Of a stretch of 64,000 bases of DNA, positions 1 through 9,024 are shown in pieces; within the stretch, counting starts at the first letter, position 1, and each line of letters opens with the position of its first letter. Under the pieces are notes generated by a model, which was not told the origin of the DNA, made no database searches, and saw only the letters and a program-made list of their open reading frames with translations. The position numbers were made by a program, and so were the translations under genes. The stretch comes from an uncultured Armatimonadota bacterium (GTDB lineage Bacteria; Armatimonadota; Fimbriimonadia; Fimbriimonadales; Fimbriimonadaceae), in assembly GCA_903904815.1 (NCBI GenBank), contig CAIVDU010000038.1, forward strand, positions 35,847 through 99,846, given 5' to 3'.

Positions 1-840
1 GACAAACTCGGAAATGCCCTCTCCCGTTTACTTGAGGAGGACTCAACCCTCCACCATTATCGAGAACCCGCCACTCACCAGGAGATCCTGGCTGGCATGG
101 GAGACATCCATCTCGACACGGTCATCGAAAAGCTAAAGGCAAAGTTCGGTGTGACCGTGAGAGTGGAAGAGGCCAAAGTTCCCTATCGCGAAACGGTGAA
201 GTCCCAGAGCAAGGCTCAAGGCCGTCATAAACGTCAAACCGGTGGAAAAGGACAGTTCGGCGACTGTTGGATCGAATTGGAGCCACTTGAACGAGGAGGT
301 GGTTTCCAATTTGAGAACCGGGTCGTGGGAGGCGCGATCCCCAAGAACTTCATTCCCGCGATCGAGAAGGGTATCCGTGAAGCCATGGACCACGGGCTGG
401 TGGCCGGATTCCCGGCAACCGACCTGAAGATCTCCGTCTACGACGGCAGCTACCACGACGTCGACTCCAACGAAATGGCCTTCAAAACCGCGGGCGCCCT
501 CGCACTGCGCGCCGCAGCCGAGCTAGCCCAGCCGGTGATTCTGGAACCCATTCTCAACGTCGAGGTCGATGTGCCAGACGATTGCGTGGGTGATGTGGTT
601 GGGGACCTGAATGGACGACGTGGACGCCTTCAGGGCATGGAACCGAGTTCGATCGGTCGCACCACGATCTTCGCCACGGTTCCGATGGCGACGATGACCC
701 GATATGCGCTGGACCTCCGCTCCTTAACCAAGGGGCGTGGGCGTTTCTCGCAGACCGAGAGCCACTACGATGAGGTTCCGTACCAGGAACAGCAAGAATT
801 GGTCGTCGAGTTCGCCAGGCACCGCACATCCGGTGACTAG
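1..840 (+). CDS. Elongation factor G-like protein, C-terminal part (open at window start)
   Basis: The reading frame is open from base 1, so the 5' end lies outside the window; 279 residues are visible. They cover the end of domain III (LAGMGDIHLDTVIEKL), domain IV (PYRETV, then HKRQTGGKGQFGDCWIEL) and domain V (LEPILNVEVDVPDDCVGDV, then RGRLQGME) of a translational GTPase that moves tRNA and mRNA through the ribosome. The KRQTGGKGQFGD variant and the SQTESHYDEVP tail resemble the second EF-G type (EF-G2-like) found beside canonical FusA in several phyla. Whether it is the sole EF-G cannot be decided without the G domain. A hairpin follows the stop. Confidence 0.9.
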   Translation, partial: DKLGNALSRLLEEDSTLHHYREPATHQEILAGMGDIHLDTVIEKLKAKFGVTVRVEEAKVPYRETVKSQSKAQGRHKRQTGGKGQFGDCWIELEPLERGGGFQFENRVVGGAIPKNFIPAIEKGIREAMDHGLVAGFPATDLKISVYDGSYHDVDSNEMAFKTAGALALRAAAELAQPVILEPILNVEVDVPDDCVGDVVGDLNGRRGRLQGMEPSSIGRTTIFATVPMATMTRYALDLRSLTKGRGRFSQTESHYDEVPYQEQQELVVEFARHRTSGD

Positions 841-859
841 CCTAGAGACTCCAATATCG

Positions 860-898
860 GTGATCCCGCGATTTTGCCCTTGGGCGTCGCGGGGTCAC
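860..898. terminator. Candidate shared terminator hairpin between convergent genes
   Basis: Twelve-base arms (860-871 and 887-898) pair fully in the plus-strand RNA with one U-G wobble. The loop contains a second small GCCC/GGGC stem. It lies between the EF-G stop (840) and the stop of the convergent HDOD gene (906). There is no clear U-tract on either side, so rho-independent action is only inferred from position. Confidence 0.45.
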
Positions 899-905
899 GG
901 TAGCA

Positions 906-1757
906 TCACCGGATTTGGAAAGCCTGCTCGGCCTTGGCCACTTCGGCGACGACAACTCCGCCGATAGCGTCGTACTGCTCGGCTGGCACCCCAACCTCTT
1001 CAAGAACGGTCTCGTCAAAACCACGGTCTTGGTAGTTCGAGCTATTCGAAAAGTGGGATCGGAAAGCGATACAATTTGCCGCCGCTACGATGCAGGTGGT
1101 CTTGGTATGTTCTGTATCGGCCAGCGGGTCGTGGAGGTTCCGGATCGAACAATTGATCATCGGTGAAAGCCCCCATTTTTTGGCCAATAGTGATCCCACG
1201 TCTGAACCGTCAAACCCCGCTACCTGTTGAAGCGCAAGGTGGAGAGGCATCTGCTCCTTCTTAGCCGTTTCGATACCACGGTCCAGCACGTCAGGGCAGA
1301 ACTTGTCCATTGCGAGAATGCCCACGTCGTGGAGCATGCCGGCCGCGTGCAATTCTTCCGCGCGGAGCGGCATGGTCAACTTTGCCAGAATTCGGGCGGC
1401 GGTGGCCACCGCCACGCTGTGCCGCCAGAACTCCAACTTGTCGAATTTCATCGCCTGCTCTTTGCTTCCAATGGCTTGTTGATACGCCACCGCAATCACC
1501 AGACTTTTCATCGTGTTCAGTCCCAGAACACTGATCGCACGGCCAATACTTGGCACTGAGGCAAGCCCATAGGCTGCCGAGTTGGCAACCCGGAGGATTT
1601 TTGCCGTGATCGCGGGATCACGCTGAACGATCTGTTCAATCGTCTTGGGTGACGCGTTGGGATCGTCGGCCATTTTGAGAACAGTGCTCACCACTTGGGG
1701 AAGCACCGATAGATTCTCGCTCCTAGCTATCTTGAGTTCGAGAGTCTGCAGTTCCAC
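906..1757 (-). CDS. HDOD domain signalling protein
   Basis: A 283-residue cytoplasmic protein made almost entirely of one HDOD domain, a non-catalytic relative of HD phosphohydrolases used in regulatory and chemotaxis-linked signalling. Visible signatures are LPQVVSTVLKMADDPNAS, the RDPAITAKILRVANSAAYG segment and HAAGMLHDVGILAMDKF with its HD pair. There is no receiver, EAL or GGDEF domain attached. The start used is a GTG; Shine-Dalgarno pairing upstream is weak, so the exact N-terminus is uncertain. It is divergent from dnaJ (100 bp apart), so the two promoters share that gap. The partner or signal is unknown. Confidence 0.85.
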   Translation of the reverse strand: MELQTLELKIARSENLSVLPQVVSTVLKMADDPNASPKTIEQIVQRDPAITAKILRVANSAAYGLASVPSIGRAISVLGLNTMKSLVIAVAYQQAIGSKEQAMKFDKLEFWRHSVAVATAARILAKLTMPLRAEELHAAGMLHDVGILAMDKFCPDVLDRGIETAKKEQMPLHLALQQVAGFDGSDVGSLLAKKWGLSPMINCSIRNLHDPLADTEHTKTTCIVAAANCIAFRSHFSNSSNYQDRGFDETVLEEVGVPAEQYDAIGGVVVAEVAKAEQAFQIR

Positions 1758-1815
1758 TTCATAGTTTTCGGTATCTCTTGAGGCAAAGATTACTGAGAGG
1801 AACGCATAATCCCGA

Positions 1816-1836
1816 CTTGAGCGTTATATACTCATG
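1816..1836 (+). promoter_or_regulatory. HAIR-type HspR operator upstream of dnaJ
   Basis: The sequence CTTGAGC, seven bases, ACTCATG matches the HspR inverted repeat consensus CTTGAGT-N7-ACTCAAG with one mismatch per arm. The spacer contains TATAT and could overlap the -10 region. It lies 20 bp before the dnaJ start, and hspR is the second gene of the same operon, so negative autoregulation released by heat stress is the natural reading. Seen: the repeat and its position. Inferred: binding. Confidence 0.8.
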
Positions 1837-1856
1837 GAGTTGAGTGAACCAACAAC

Positions 1857-2822
1857 ATGCCGAAGGACTATTACGATCTACTAGGCGTTAGCAAGTCTGC
1901 TGACGAGAAAGATATCAAAACGGCTTATCGCCGGTTGGCCCGCAAATTCCATCCCGACGTAAACCCAAACGATAAGGGCGCTGAAGCCAGGTTTAAGGAG
2001 ATCAGCGAGGCTTACGAAGTAATCGGCGATTCCGACAAGCGCAAGCTATACGACCAATACGGCGCGAACTGGGAGCATGTCCAGAACGGCGCCGGTGGGC
2101 ACATGGGCAGCCCAGAGGACTTCGGCAACTTCAAATTTGGAGGCGCAGGAACGGAGGGTTTCGGCGGGTTCTTTGATCAATTTTTCGGTGGACACGCGGG
2201 GGGCTTCGGCGGACATCCAGGCGGACAGGCCGGCGGGGTGAGCTATCAGGACATGGAGACCATGCAGCCTCGAGATGTCGAAAAGGTCATCGAGGTACCC
2301 CTCCATGAAATTGACACCGGTTCGAAGCGGACGCTCACCTATCAAACCCTGGATTCGCAGCGCCTTCGCGACGGGTTCACGACTGTGCCAACCACGAAGA
2401 AGGTTGAAATCAAGATTCCCGCTGGTATTCAAGACGGGAAGAAGCTACGGGTAGCTGGGAAAGGAGCTGCAGGGGCTAATGGGCGTGCAGGCGACTTGTA
2501 CGTCGTTATAAAGTGGGCTCCTCATGCGATGTTCAAGTCGGTAGGAGACAACCTCGAAGTCGAGGTGACCGTCCCGTTTACAACCGCCGCCCTCGGGGGT
2601 CAGATCAAAGTTCCGACGCTTCGGTCATCCGTTTCCATGAAGATTCCCGAAGGGACCCAGAGTGGACAGGCCTTCCGCCTTGGTGGTCAAGGAATTGCCA
2701 AGTTGTCGGGCGGACGTGGAGACTTGATGGCTCGAATAAAGATAGCCGTCCCAAAGAAACTCACCGAAGAACAGCGCCAGTTGCTTCAAAAACTGGAGGA
2801 CCTTGAGCAGGTGACCGTTTGA
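1857..2822 (+). CDS. dnaJ: DnaJ/CbpA-type co-chaperone without zinc finger
   Basis: A 321-residue Hsp40 that stimulates the DnaK ATPase. The J domain occupies residues 4-70 with the HPD motif at 32-34. A Gly/Phe-rich linker (about 80-130, rich in GGF and GGHPGG) follows, and two C-terminal substrate-binding beta domains run from about 135 to 310. The four CxxCxGxG zinc repeats of class A DnaJ are absent, which makes it a CbpA or DnaJ2-type protein. The HspR operator at 1816-1836 precedes it and it overlaps hspR by four bases, so the two are translationally coupled. No dnaK or grpE is in the window. Confidence 0.93.
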   Translation: MPKDYYDLLGVSKSADEKDIKTAYRRLARKFHPDVNPNDKGAEARFKEISEAYEVIGDSDKRKLYDQYGANWEHVQNGAGGHMGSPEDFGNFKFGGAGTEGFGGFFDQFFGGHAGGFGGHPGGQAGGVSYQDMETMQPRDVEKVIEVPLHEIDTGSKRTLTYQTLDSQRLRDGFTTVPTTKKVEIKIPAGIQDGKKLRVAGKGAAGANGRAGDLYVVIKWAPHAMFKSVGDNLEVEVTVPFTTAALGGQIKVPTLRSSVSMKIPEGTQSGQAFRLGGQGIAKLSGGRGDLMARIKIAVPKKLTEEQRQLLQKLEDLEQVTV

Positions 2823-3226
2823 GAAGCGAAAACCAACCTGTCTACATGATCGGAGTGGCCGCTTCGCTTTGCAACGTCCACCCTCAGACACTCCGGCAGT
2901 ATGAGCGTCTCGGACTGGTAGTACCGTCTCGTGCAGGGGCGAAGAACCGACTTTACAGCGAGGTCGACATTCGCCGAGTTCAGCGGATCCAGCGACTGAC
3001 CCAAGAGATGGGCGTAAATTTGGCCGGAGTCGAACTGATCCTACGGTTGCTCGACGACATGGAAGAGTCCAGGCGAGATATTGAGTTACAGATGGAAGAA
3101 TGGAGGCAAGAAGTCGAACGACGTGTTTCTCAGCTACTAATCCATCCTACGGTTCCCATTCGCAAAGACGACACGTTACTGCCGGCCGTTCCGAGATTCA
3201 GGCACCGAAGGAAAGTTGATCTGTAG
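2819..3226 (+). CDS. hspR: HspR, MerR-family heat-shock repressor
   Basis: A 135-residue protein with a MerR-type winged helix-turn-helix (residues about 10-75: GVAASLCNVHPQTLRQYERL, then SEVDIRRVQRIQRLTQEMGV) and a C-terminal dimerisation helix. The TTG start overlaps the dnaJ stop in TTGA, with an AGGTGA ribosome site inside dnaJ. HspR proteins bind HAIR repeats together with DnaK and repress chaperone operons; a matching HAIR lies at 1816-1836. It ends only four bases before the convergent stop of the next gene. Confidence 0.92.
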   Translation: MRSENQPVYMIGVAASLCNVHPQTLRQYERLGLVVPSRAGAKNRLYSEVDIRRVQRIQRLTQEMGVNLAGVELILRLLDDMEESRRDIELQMEEWRQEVERRVSQLLIHPTVPIRKDDTLLPAVPRFRHRRKVDL

Positions 3227-3230
3227 TCGA

Positions 3231-3836
3231 CTAACCCAGCAACTTCTTAAGACCGTGGTTGTATCGATGCAGGAAGCTCAGAATCTGCTCCGTTCTACGA
3301 CCTACGTGCACCTTACTAACGTTGCTTAAGAGCAACGTGGCCAAACCGTCGGGTTCGCCTTGGGAACCGATTCGGTTAATCACCACATAGTCCTCCCCCA
3401 GATCCTTGACGAATCCGCTCGGACCGTAGTCGTTCCCGTCTACCAGATGAACGATGTGATTGTTCTCCTGCGCCTGACTGAGAATCGCGTGAAGCCCCAA
3501 CTTCCCTCCCCGAGGCCGTTCGGTAAAGTCCTTATCGAACAAGGAGTCGCGGTACTCGTATAGCAGTTCCAATTTCTTGATGTAAGCGTTCGCTACATCA
3601 ACCCGCATGACGTCTTCCATGCGCAGCACTCGTCGACCATCGGGTTCACCTTTCGGCGTCAAGCAAAGGAGAACGATTTCATTGGGATCTGCGTGCTCAA
3701 CGAAGCCAACTTCGTAAGCCTGGTAATCCTCTGCGTCTGCATAGACTGCGACGGCATTGGAGGCCGTTTGTGCCTCGTGGAGCGTCTGAAGGAAACGAGC
3801 GATGCCGTTGCTGCTGGCCACGTAATATGCTGACAT
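3231..3836 (-). CDS. Uncharacterised protein with an internal duplication
   Basis: I do not recognise this 201-residue protein. It contains two related halves. Residues about 30-95 (VYADAEDYQAYEVGFVEH, then GEPDG, then MRVDVANAYIKKLELLYEYR) align with about 128-195 (HLVDGNDYGPSGFVKDLG, then GEPDG, then VSKVHVGRRTEQILSFLHRY). Each half has the pattern of five or six short beta strands with a conserved GEPDG turn followed by a helix, reminiscent of small beta-barrel (Sm or SH3-like) folds; that is inference from pattern only. There is no signal peptide or membrane segment. It sits between hspR and rpoC but is separated from rpoC by the rpoC terminator. Confidence 0.75.
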   Translation of the reverse strand: MSAYYVASSNGIARFLQTLHEAQTASNAVAVYADAEDYQAYEVGFVEHADPNEIVLLCLTPKGEPDGRRVLRMEDVMRVDVANAYIKKLELLYEYRDSLFDKDFTERPRGGKLGLHAILSQAQENNHIVHLVDGNDYGPSGFVKDLGEDYVVINRIGSQGEPDGLATLLLSNVSKVHVGRRTEQILSFLHRYNHGLKKLLG

Positions 3837-4090
3837 GCAGACAACAACGATGTCTGCGGGGAGGCAGCCACAAGGCCCAAATCTTAGGGCAAAAAGTGGA
3901 AGACCCGCGGTGAGACCTGCCTAGACAAATCCTAAAGGAAAGTCACTTTCCGAATCACATTCTGTTTCGGGAGCGGCCTCGACATCGGATGGTTCGAAAG
4001 CTTGAACAAACCAAGATGGAGCGAGATAGACCGTCAATGAATTCAAATCCACGAAGAACTATTACGGGAATTCGAGGGGTCTAGAGTTCC

Positions 4091-4130
4091 CTAAAAAAAG
4101 AAAGAGGCGAGGGAAACAATCCCTCGCCTC
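4091..4130 (-). terminator. Rho-independent terminator of rpoC
   Basis: A perfect 10-bp GC-rich stem (4104-4113 with 4121-4130, 7-base loop) is followed on the minus strand by CTTTCTTTTTTTAG, a good U-tract. It lies 24 bp after the rpoC stop. Apart from this terminator the 318-base gap 3837-4154 shows only a short GCAGAC/GTCTGC inverted repeat at 3838-3858, just upstream of the start of the preceding minus-strand gene. Confidence 0.9.
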
Positions 4131-4154
4131 GATTCTTAACGCGTGAACCTACAA

Positions 4155-7100
4155 CTAAACGTCGAGATTCAGATCGTCCTCTTCCGCAGCCATATCGGCA
4201 AGCGACGGGAACGCCAGAGTGCTGAGTGCATCTTCCAGTTCTCGATCGTCCGCCTCTACCAACGCAGTAAGCGACTGCTCAGCCCATGACGGGCCTCGCT
4301 GAACGTCTACAGCCACGTCTCGGTACTGCTTTACACCGGTACCTGCCGGGATGAGTCGTCCTATGATGACGTTCTCCTTCAGACCGATCAGCTGGTCCTT
4401 CTTTCCTCGGACCGCCGCTTCCGTCAAGACTCGAGTCGTCTTTTGGAACGACGCGGCCGAGAGGAAGGAGTCGGTGGCAAGAGACGCTTCGGTGATACCG
4501 AGCAAGATCCACGTTGCCGTGGCCTCCTTCGGATCTCTCTCAACGTTCTCTCCGGTGATCGGATCGACGTACTTGATCTTTCTACCGCTTGCTTGTGCCT
4601 GACGCACCAGATCGTTCGCTCGCTGATAGGTGAAGCGGTCCACGATCTGGCCCGGGAGGAATGGGGTGTCACCCGGTTCCTTGACCTGTCGCTTTCGCAG
4701 CATCTGTCGGATGATGACTTCGATGTGCTTGTCGTTAATGTCGACGCCTTGGCTCTTGTAAACGCTCTGCAGGTTCTCGACAAAGTAGTCGTAAACCGCG
4801 TTTGCGCCAGCAAGTTCCAGAACCTCGTGCGGATCTCGAGGACCTTCGGTGAGCGGGTCTCCCTTGATGACCTTACTGCCTCGTGAGACAGGCAGCTTTC
4901 CAAGAGGTGGCACCAGGATCGGATAGAAAATGTTGACCTTCTCGACTTCCGCCTTTCGGAGGATAGCCAGAGTTGCCGTGATCATCTTCTGTCCAACGAC
5001 CTTCTGGAGACCGTTCTCGTACTCGCCATTGGCGTTCTGAGACCAGTGCTGTACGTCTCCGATGTAGGCGTCCTTGATAGGTCCCGTAACCGGAACGGTG
5101 GCTTCCACAATAACCCATCGACCGAAGCTTGATTCGCGAATGTCGCGAACCACGCCGGTGACCGGACAAATGATCGCCTTACCACGTGGCTGTCGTCGTG
5201 CTTCGAAGATTTCTTCGACGCGGACGATACCACTGGATTCACCCGTCCAAGAGTAGAAGAAGGTCTTTCGAGATCTCTCCCACAGCTTCTTGGAATCGCT
5301 ATCTGCCTTATCGGCGGCCTTTTGGGCAGCCTTGGTCTGTCGCTCCGTTCGTCGCTTGACCTTCGGATCAGCCGAGTCGACTTCTGCAACCGGCTGAATC
5401 GTGAGTGGCGCCGAGTCCTTGTTCTGGAAGAACGACTTGACGATTCCTTCCTGAGTCTCAAGAAGCTTCGTCGGGTCGAACGCCTTCATGTCGGTGTCCG
5501 TCGCCGTTGCGAAGTCCTCCATGAACTGTCGGATGAACTTACCGGTCTTATACTGGTTCGTTCGAGCGATGGTCGCAGATCCAGCAACACCTCCCGTATG
5601 GAAGGTACGCATCGTAAGCTGCGTTCCAGGCTCACCGATGGACTGGGCAGCGATGATGCCGACCGCAACTCCCACTTCTACGAGCTTGCTCGTAGAAAGG
5701 TCAGTTCCGTAGCATCGAGAGCAGATACCCTGGACCAGTTCGCAAGTCAGCGGAGATCGAATGACCACGCTGAGATAGCCGTGCTCATCGGCCTCAAAAC
5801 CGTAACCTCGATAACGATCAGCAATCGCCTGTCGCTCATCTTCGGTCGTGGCGGCCCCATACTCGGCAACGAATCGGTTCTCAACAGCGGCAATCTTCTT
5901 GGCGTTGTCTCGAGTGATCGTCTCCTGATAGGTAGCAAGAATCTCTCCGGTTTCGGGATCGCTGATCGTAGCCAACGATACTCGTCCAAAGATTCGGTCG
6001 GTGATCGGCTCAATCGCCTCACCCTGTTCGACGATTCGGTGGGCGAGGATGCCTTCCGAGGTACCGCAGTCGAGCGCCTTGACGATCACGTCCTGAGCAA
6101 CGTCGCAAAGACGTCGAGTCAGGTAGCCGGCGTCTGCAGTTCGCAGAGCGGTGTCTGCAAGACCCTTACGAGCTCCGTGAGTCGTTACGAAGTACTCCAA
6201 CATGTTCAGTCCCTTGTGGAAGGAACTCTTAACCGGAAGCTCGTAGATAACTTCGTTGAACTGGTTGAACATGAGTCCGCGCATTCCAGCAAGCTGAGCA
6301 AGCTGTTTGATCGAACCACGAGCGCCAGAGACCGTAACGATGCTGAGCGGGTTGAGCTGTTTAAGACCGGCGACGATCTCGTTTCCGATCTCGTTGTACG
6401 TATCCGTCCAGAGCTTAACCAGCGTCTGCGTCATCTCGTTATAGGTAAGCATTCCTCGACGGAACTGCTGAGTGATTTTTGTGGAGCGATCGTCCGCTTC
6501 CTTGATCATCTCCTCACGTCGAGCAGGCGGGTCCATGTCGGTAATCGCAACCGAGAGACCGTATCGCGTAGCCCACTTGAAGCCCATATCCTTCATGTCG
6601 TCGAGGAGCTTGATCGTTGCTCCCACGCCGGCACGTCGGTGCACGGTGAGAATCATTTCAGACAGCTGTTTCTTGTTGAGTTCAACATGAAGGAACTCGT
6701 CTGAATTCTTCAACGGATAAGGAAGGATCGTGTTCAATACGAGCTGGCCAGGAGTGGCCTTCGTGATGAACGTCTCGAATTCCTGATCAAGCTGGACGAG
6801 CTCTTCGAACTCGTCGCCTTCCTCGCCAACCGTGATCTGCTTCTTGTACTCGACCCCAGTAAGCTGGTCGCGATAGTCGATCTCGGAATCAGGGCGGAAG
6901 ACAGGACGCGTCAAACGAACGCGAACCGGGTCGTTGACGATAATTCTCTGCTGCTTAATAGGGGTATCGAGAGCTGCGATGACTTCATCAGGGTTGGCAT
7001 ACAGCTTTGGAGCCGGATTGTTAGCCGGATCTTCCGCATGCAGTCGCTCCTGCTCGTTCAGTCGATCTCGAGCTTCGACGGCCACGAACGTAAGCGCGTA

Positions 7101-8882
7101 ATTGCCGAGAATGATGTCCTGTACAGGTGCACAGGTCGGTCGTCCGTCAGCCGGGGAGAACAGATTCTGCGTGGACAGCATCAAGACTCGGGCTTCAGCC
7201 TGAGCTTGGGTACTGAGCGGAATGTGCACAGCCATCTGGTCGCCGTCGAAGTCCGCGTTATAAGCGTTACAAACGAGCGGGTGGACCTGAATCGCCTTAC
7301 CGTCCACAAGGATCGGCTCGAAAGCCTGGATACCGAGTCGGTGCAGGGTAGGCGCACGGTTCAGGAGGATCGGGTGCTCTTTGATCACCTCTTCCAGTCC
7401 GTCCCATACCGCCGGGTGCATCCGGTCGATCATCCGCTTAGCTGTCTTGATGTTCTGGGTGATCTTCTTCTCAACCAGAGACTTCATGACGAACGGTTTG
7501 AACAACTCAAGAGCCATTTCCTTCGGCAAACCTGCTTGGTGGAGCTTGAGGTGCGGGCCAACGACGATAACCGATCGTCCAGAGTAGTCAACACGCTTTC
7601 CGAGCAGGTTCTTTCGGAAGCGCCCCTCTTTACCCTTGAGCATGTCGCTGAGCGACTTCAGAGGTCGAGAGTTCGAGCCAACGACCGGGCGGGCGCGGCG
7701 GCCGTTATCGATAAGCGCGTCTACTGCTTCCTGAAGAAGTCGCTTTTCGTGGTTGATGATCGATTCCGGCGCGTGAATCTCGATGATCTTCTTCAACCGG
7801 TTATTTCGGTTGATGATGCGTCGGTACAGATCGTTCAAGTCGGATGTGGCGAATCGACCACCATCCAGCTGAACCATCGGTCGAAGTTCGGGCGAGATGA
7901 CCGGAACGATATCCAGGATCATCCACTCAGGTCGACTTCTGGACGAGATCAGAGCTTCGGTGACTTCCAGTCGCTTAATCGCTCGAGCGCGACGCTGACT
8001 GGTCGTCATGATGATTTCTTGTCTCATCTCTCGAGCAAGTCGCTCAAGGTCGACTCGAATTAGAAGCTCCTTGATCGCTTCGGCGCCGATGTTGGCGCGC
8101 ACGAGCGAACGAAGGTCTCGACCCAGTCGGTTTCCGACGCTGTCAAGCAGCTTGGATACTGCGCGGTACTTGTCTTCGTCGATGAGCTGGTTTCGCTCAA
8201 GCTTGCCAAGAATGTCCACGGCAAGATCGAGGTCCTTCAGTCGATCGTCGGCATCGCGATACTCTGCCTTGATACGATCGTTGACGGCCTTAGCCCGCTC
8301 TCGAGCGTAAATCTCGTCGTATTCTTCTCGGTTGCTATTGAGGTCGTTGGCAAATCGAGTCAGCGACTCTTCTTCCAACTCGCGCATCTGCATCTGCAGA
8401 CCGGCTTTCTCAGTCTCGACAGCCACTCGAATAGCGGGAAGTGCCTCGGCAATCTTCTCGGTCTCGATATCGATAATGATGAAGCTCGCGAAGTAAATTA
8501 CCTTCTCAAGCAGTCGAGGGGAGATGTCCAGGATCAGAGAAAGCGGGGACGGAACACCCTTGAGGTACCAAATGTGGCAGACCGGAGCGGCCAACTCAAC
8601 GTGACCCATCCTTTCTCGCCGAACCTTGCTTCGGGTGACTTCTACGCCGCATCGTTCGCAAACGATGCCCTTGTATTTGATCTTCTTATAACGACCGCAA
8701 GAGCACTCCCAGTCCTTTACAGGACCGAAAATTCGCTCGCAAAAAAGACCGTCGCGTTCTGGTTTGAACGTACGGTAATTGATGGTCTCGGGCTTTTTAA
8801 CTTCGCCGTGAGACCAGCTCATGATATCGTCGCTGGACGCGATCCCGATTCTGATCTTGTCGAACAAGCTGACGTCTGCCAT
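4155..8882 (-). CDS. rpoC: DNA-directed RNA polymerase subunit beta'
   Basis: A 1575-residue catalytic subunit of RNA polymerase. The N-terminal zinc ribbon uses C60, C62, C75 and C78. The active-site NADFDGD motif, whose three Asp bind Mg, begins near residue 542. The second zinc site is visible as CGTSEG with [11 protein letters not shown], and the bridge/trigger region as [16 protein letters not shown]. It is longer than the roughly 1400-residue enterobacterial protein; part of the excess is a Lys/Ala/Asp-rich linker near residues 1165-1205. AGGAG lies 15 bases before the ATG. It follows rpoB after 142 bases containing a strong hairpin and ends at its own terminator. Confidence 0.99.
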   Translation of the reverse strand: MADVSLFDKIRIGIASSDDIMSWSHGEVKKPETINYRTFKPERDGLFCERIFGPVKDWECSCGRYKKIKYKGIVCERCGVEVTRSKVRRERMGHVELAAPVCHIWYLKGVPSPLSLILDISPRLLEKVIYFASFIIIDIETEKIAEALPAIRVAVETEKAGLQMQMRELEEESLTRFANDLNSNREEYDEIYARERAKAVNDRIKAEYRDADDRLKDLDLAVDILGKLERNQLIDEDKYRAVSKLLDSVGNRLGRDLRSLVRANIGAEAIKELLIRVDLERLAREMRQEIIMTTSQRRARAIKRLEVTEALISSRSRPEWMILDIVPVISPELRPMVQLDGGRFATSDLNDLYRRIINRNNRLKKIIEIHAPESIINHEKRLLQEAVDALIDNGRRARPVVGSNSRPLKSLSDMLKGKEGRFRKNLLGKRVDYSGRSVIVVGPHLKLHQAGLPKEMALELFKPFVMKSLVEKKITQNIKTAKRMIDRMHPAVWDGLEEVIKEHPILLNRAPTLHRLGIQAFEPILVDGKAIQVHPLVCNAYNADFDGDQMAVHIPLSTQAQAEARVLMLSTQNLFSPADGRPTCAPVQDIILGNYALTFVAVEARDRLNEQERLHAEDPANNPAPKLYANPDEVIAALDTPIKQQRIIVNDPVRVRLTRPVFRPDSEIDYRDQLTGVEYKKQITVGEEGDEFEELVQLDQEFETFITKATPGQLVLNTILPYPLKNSDEFLHVELNKKQLSEMILTVHRRAGVGATIKLLDDMKDMGFKWATRYGLSVAITDMDPPARREEMIKEADDRSTKITQQFRRGMLTYNEMTQTLVKLWTDTYNEIGNEIVAGLKQLNPLSIVTVSGARGSIKQLAQLAGMRGLMFNQFNEVIYELPVKSSFHKGLNMLEYFVTTHGARKGLADTALRTADAGYLTRRLCDVAQDVIVKALDCGTSEGILAHRIVEQGEAIEPITDRIFGRVSLATISDPETGEILATYQETITRDNAKKIAAVENRFVAEYGAATTEDERQAIADRYRGYGFEADEHGYLSVVIRSPLTCELVQGICSRCYGTDLSTSKLVEVGVAVGIIAAQSIGEPGTQLTMRTFHTGGVAGSATIARTNQYKTGKFIRQFMEDFATATDTDMKAFDPTKLLETQEGIVKSFFQNKDSAPLTIQPVAEVDSADPKVKRRTERQTKAAQKAADKADSDSKKLWERSRKTFFYSWTGESSGIVRVEEIFEARRQPRGKAIICPVTGVVRDIRESSFGRWVIVEATVPVTGPIKDAYIGDVQHWSQNANGEYENGLQKVVGQKMITATLAILRKAEVEKVNIFYPILVPPLGKLPVSRGSKVIKGDPLTEGPRDPHEVLELAGANAVYDYFVENLQSVYKSQGVDINDKHIEVIIRQMLRKRQVKEPGDTPFLPGQIVDRFTYQRANDLVRQAQASGRKIKYVDPITGENVERDPKEATATWILLGITEASLATDSFLSAASFQKTTRVLTEAAVRGKKDQLIGLKENVIIGRLIPAGTGVKQYRDVAVDVQRGPSWAEQSLTALVEADDRELEDALSTLAFPSLADMAAEEDDLNLDV

Positions 8883-8967
8883 ATAGCTCTTTCTTATCTC
8901 CTAAAACCCCAGGGGCACTTCCTGGAGCCGTTACCAAGGCTGAAAATGATGTAGCGTGGTGGATGGC

Positions 8968-9006
8968 TTAGGGCCTTGAATCTGATACCAAGATTCAAAG
9001 CCCTAA
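8968..9006 (-). other. Long RNA hairpin between rpoB and rpoC
   Basis: Arms 8968-8983 and 8991-9006 are 16 bases each with a 7-base loop. In the rpoBC transcript (minus strand) all 16 pairs form, one as G-U; read from the plus strand the same position would be a C-A mismatch, so the structure fits the transcribed strand. No U-tract follows, so it is not a canonical terminator. Possible roles are RNase III processing, mRNA stabilisation or partial attenuation; these are inferences. Confidence 0.7.
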
Positions 9007-9024
9007 GACCGAACACCTTACCCG

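Noticed and set aside
5322..6704. 460-codon frame on the plus strand inside rpoC
   Set aside because: Entirely antisense to rpoC; Arg/Ser/Val-rich shadow composition and no motif.
7038..8063. 341-codon plus-strand frame inside rpoC
   Set aside because: Antisense shadow of conserved rpoC codons, including the active-site region; no domain pattern.
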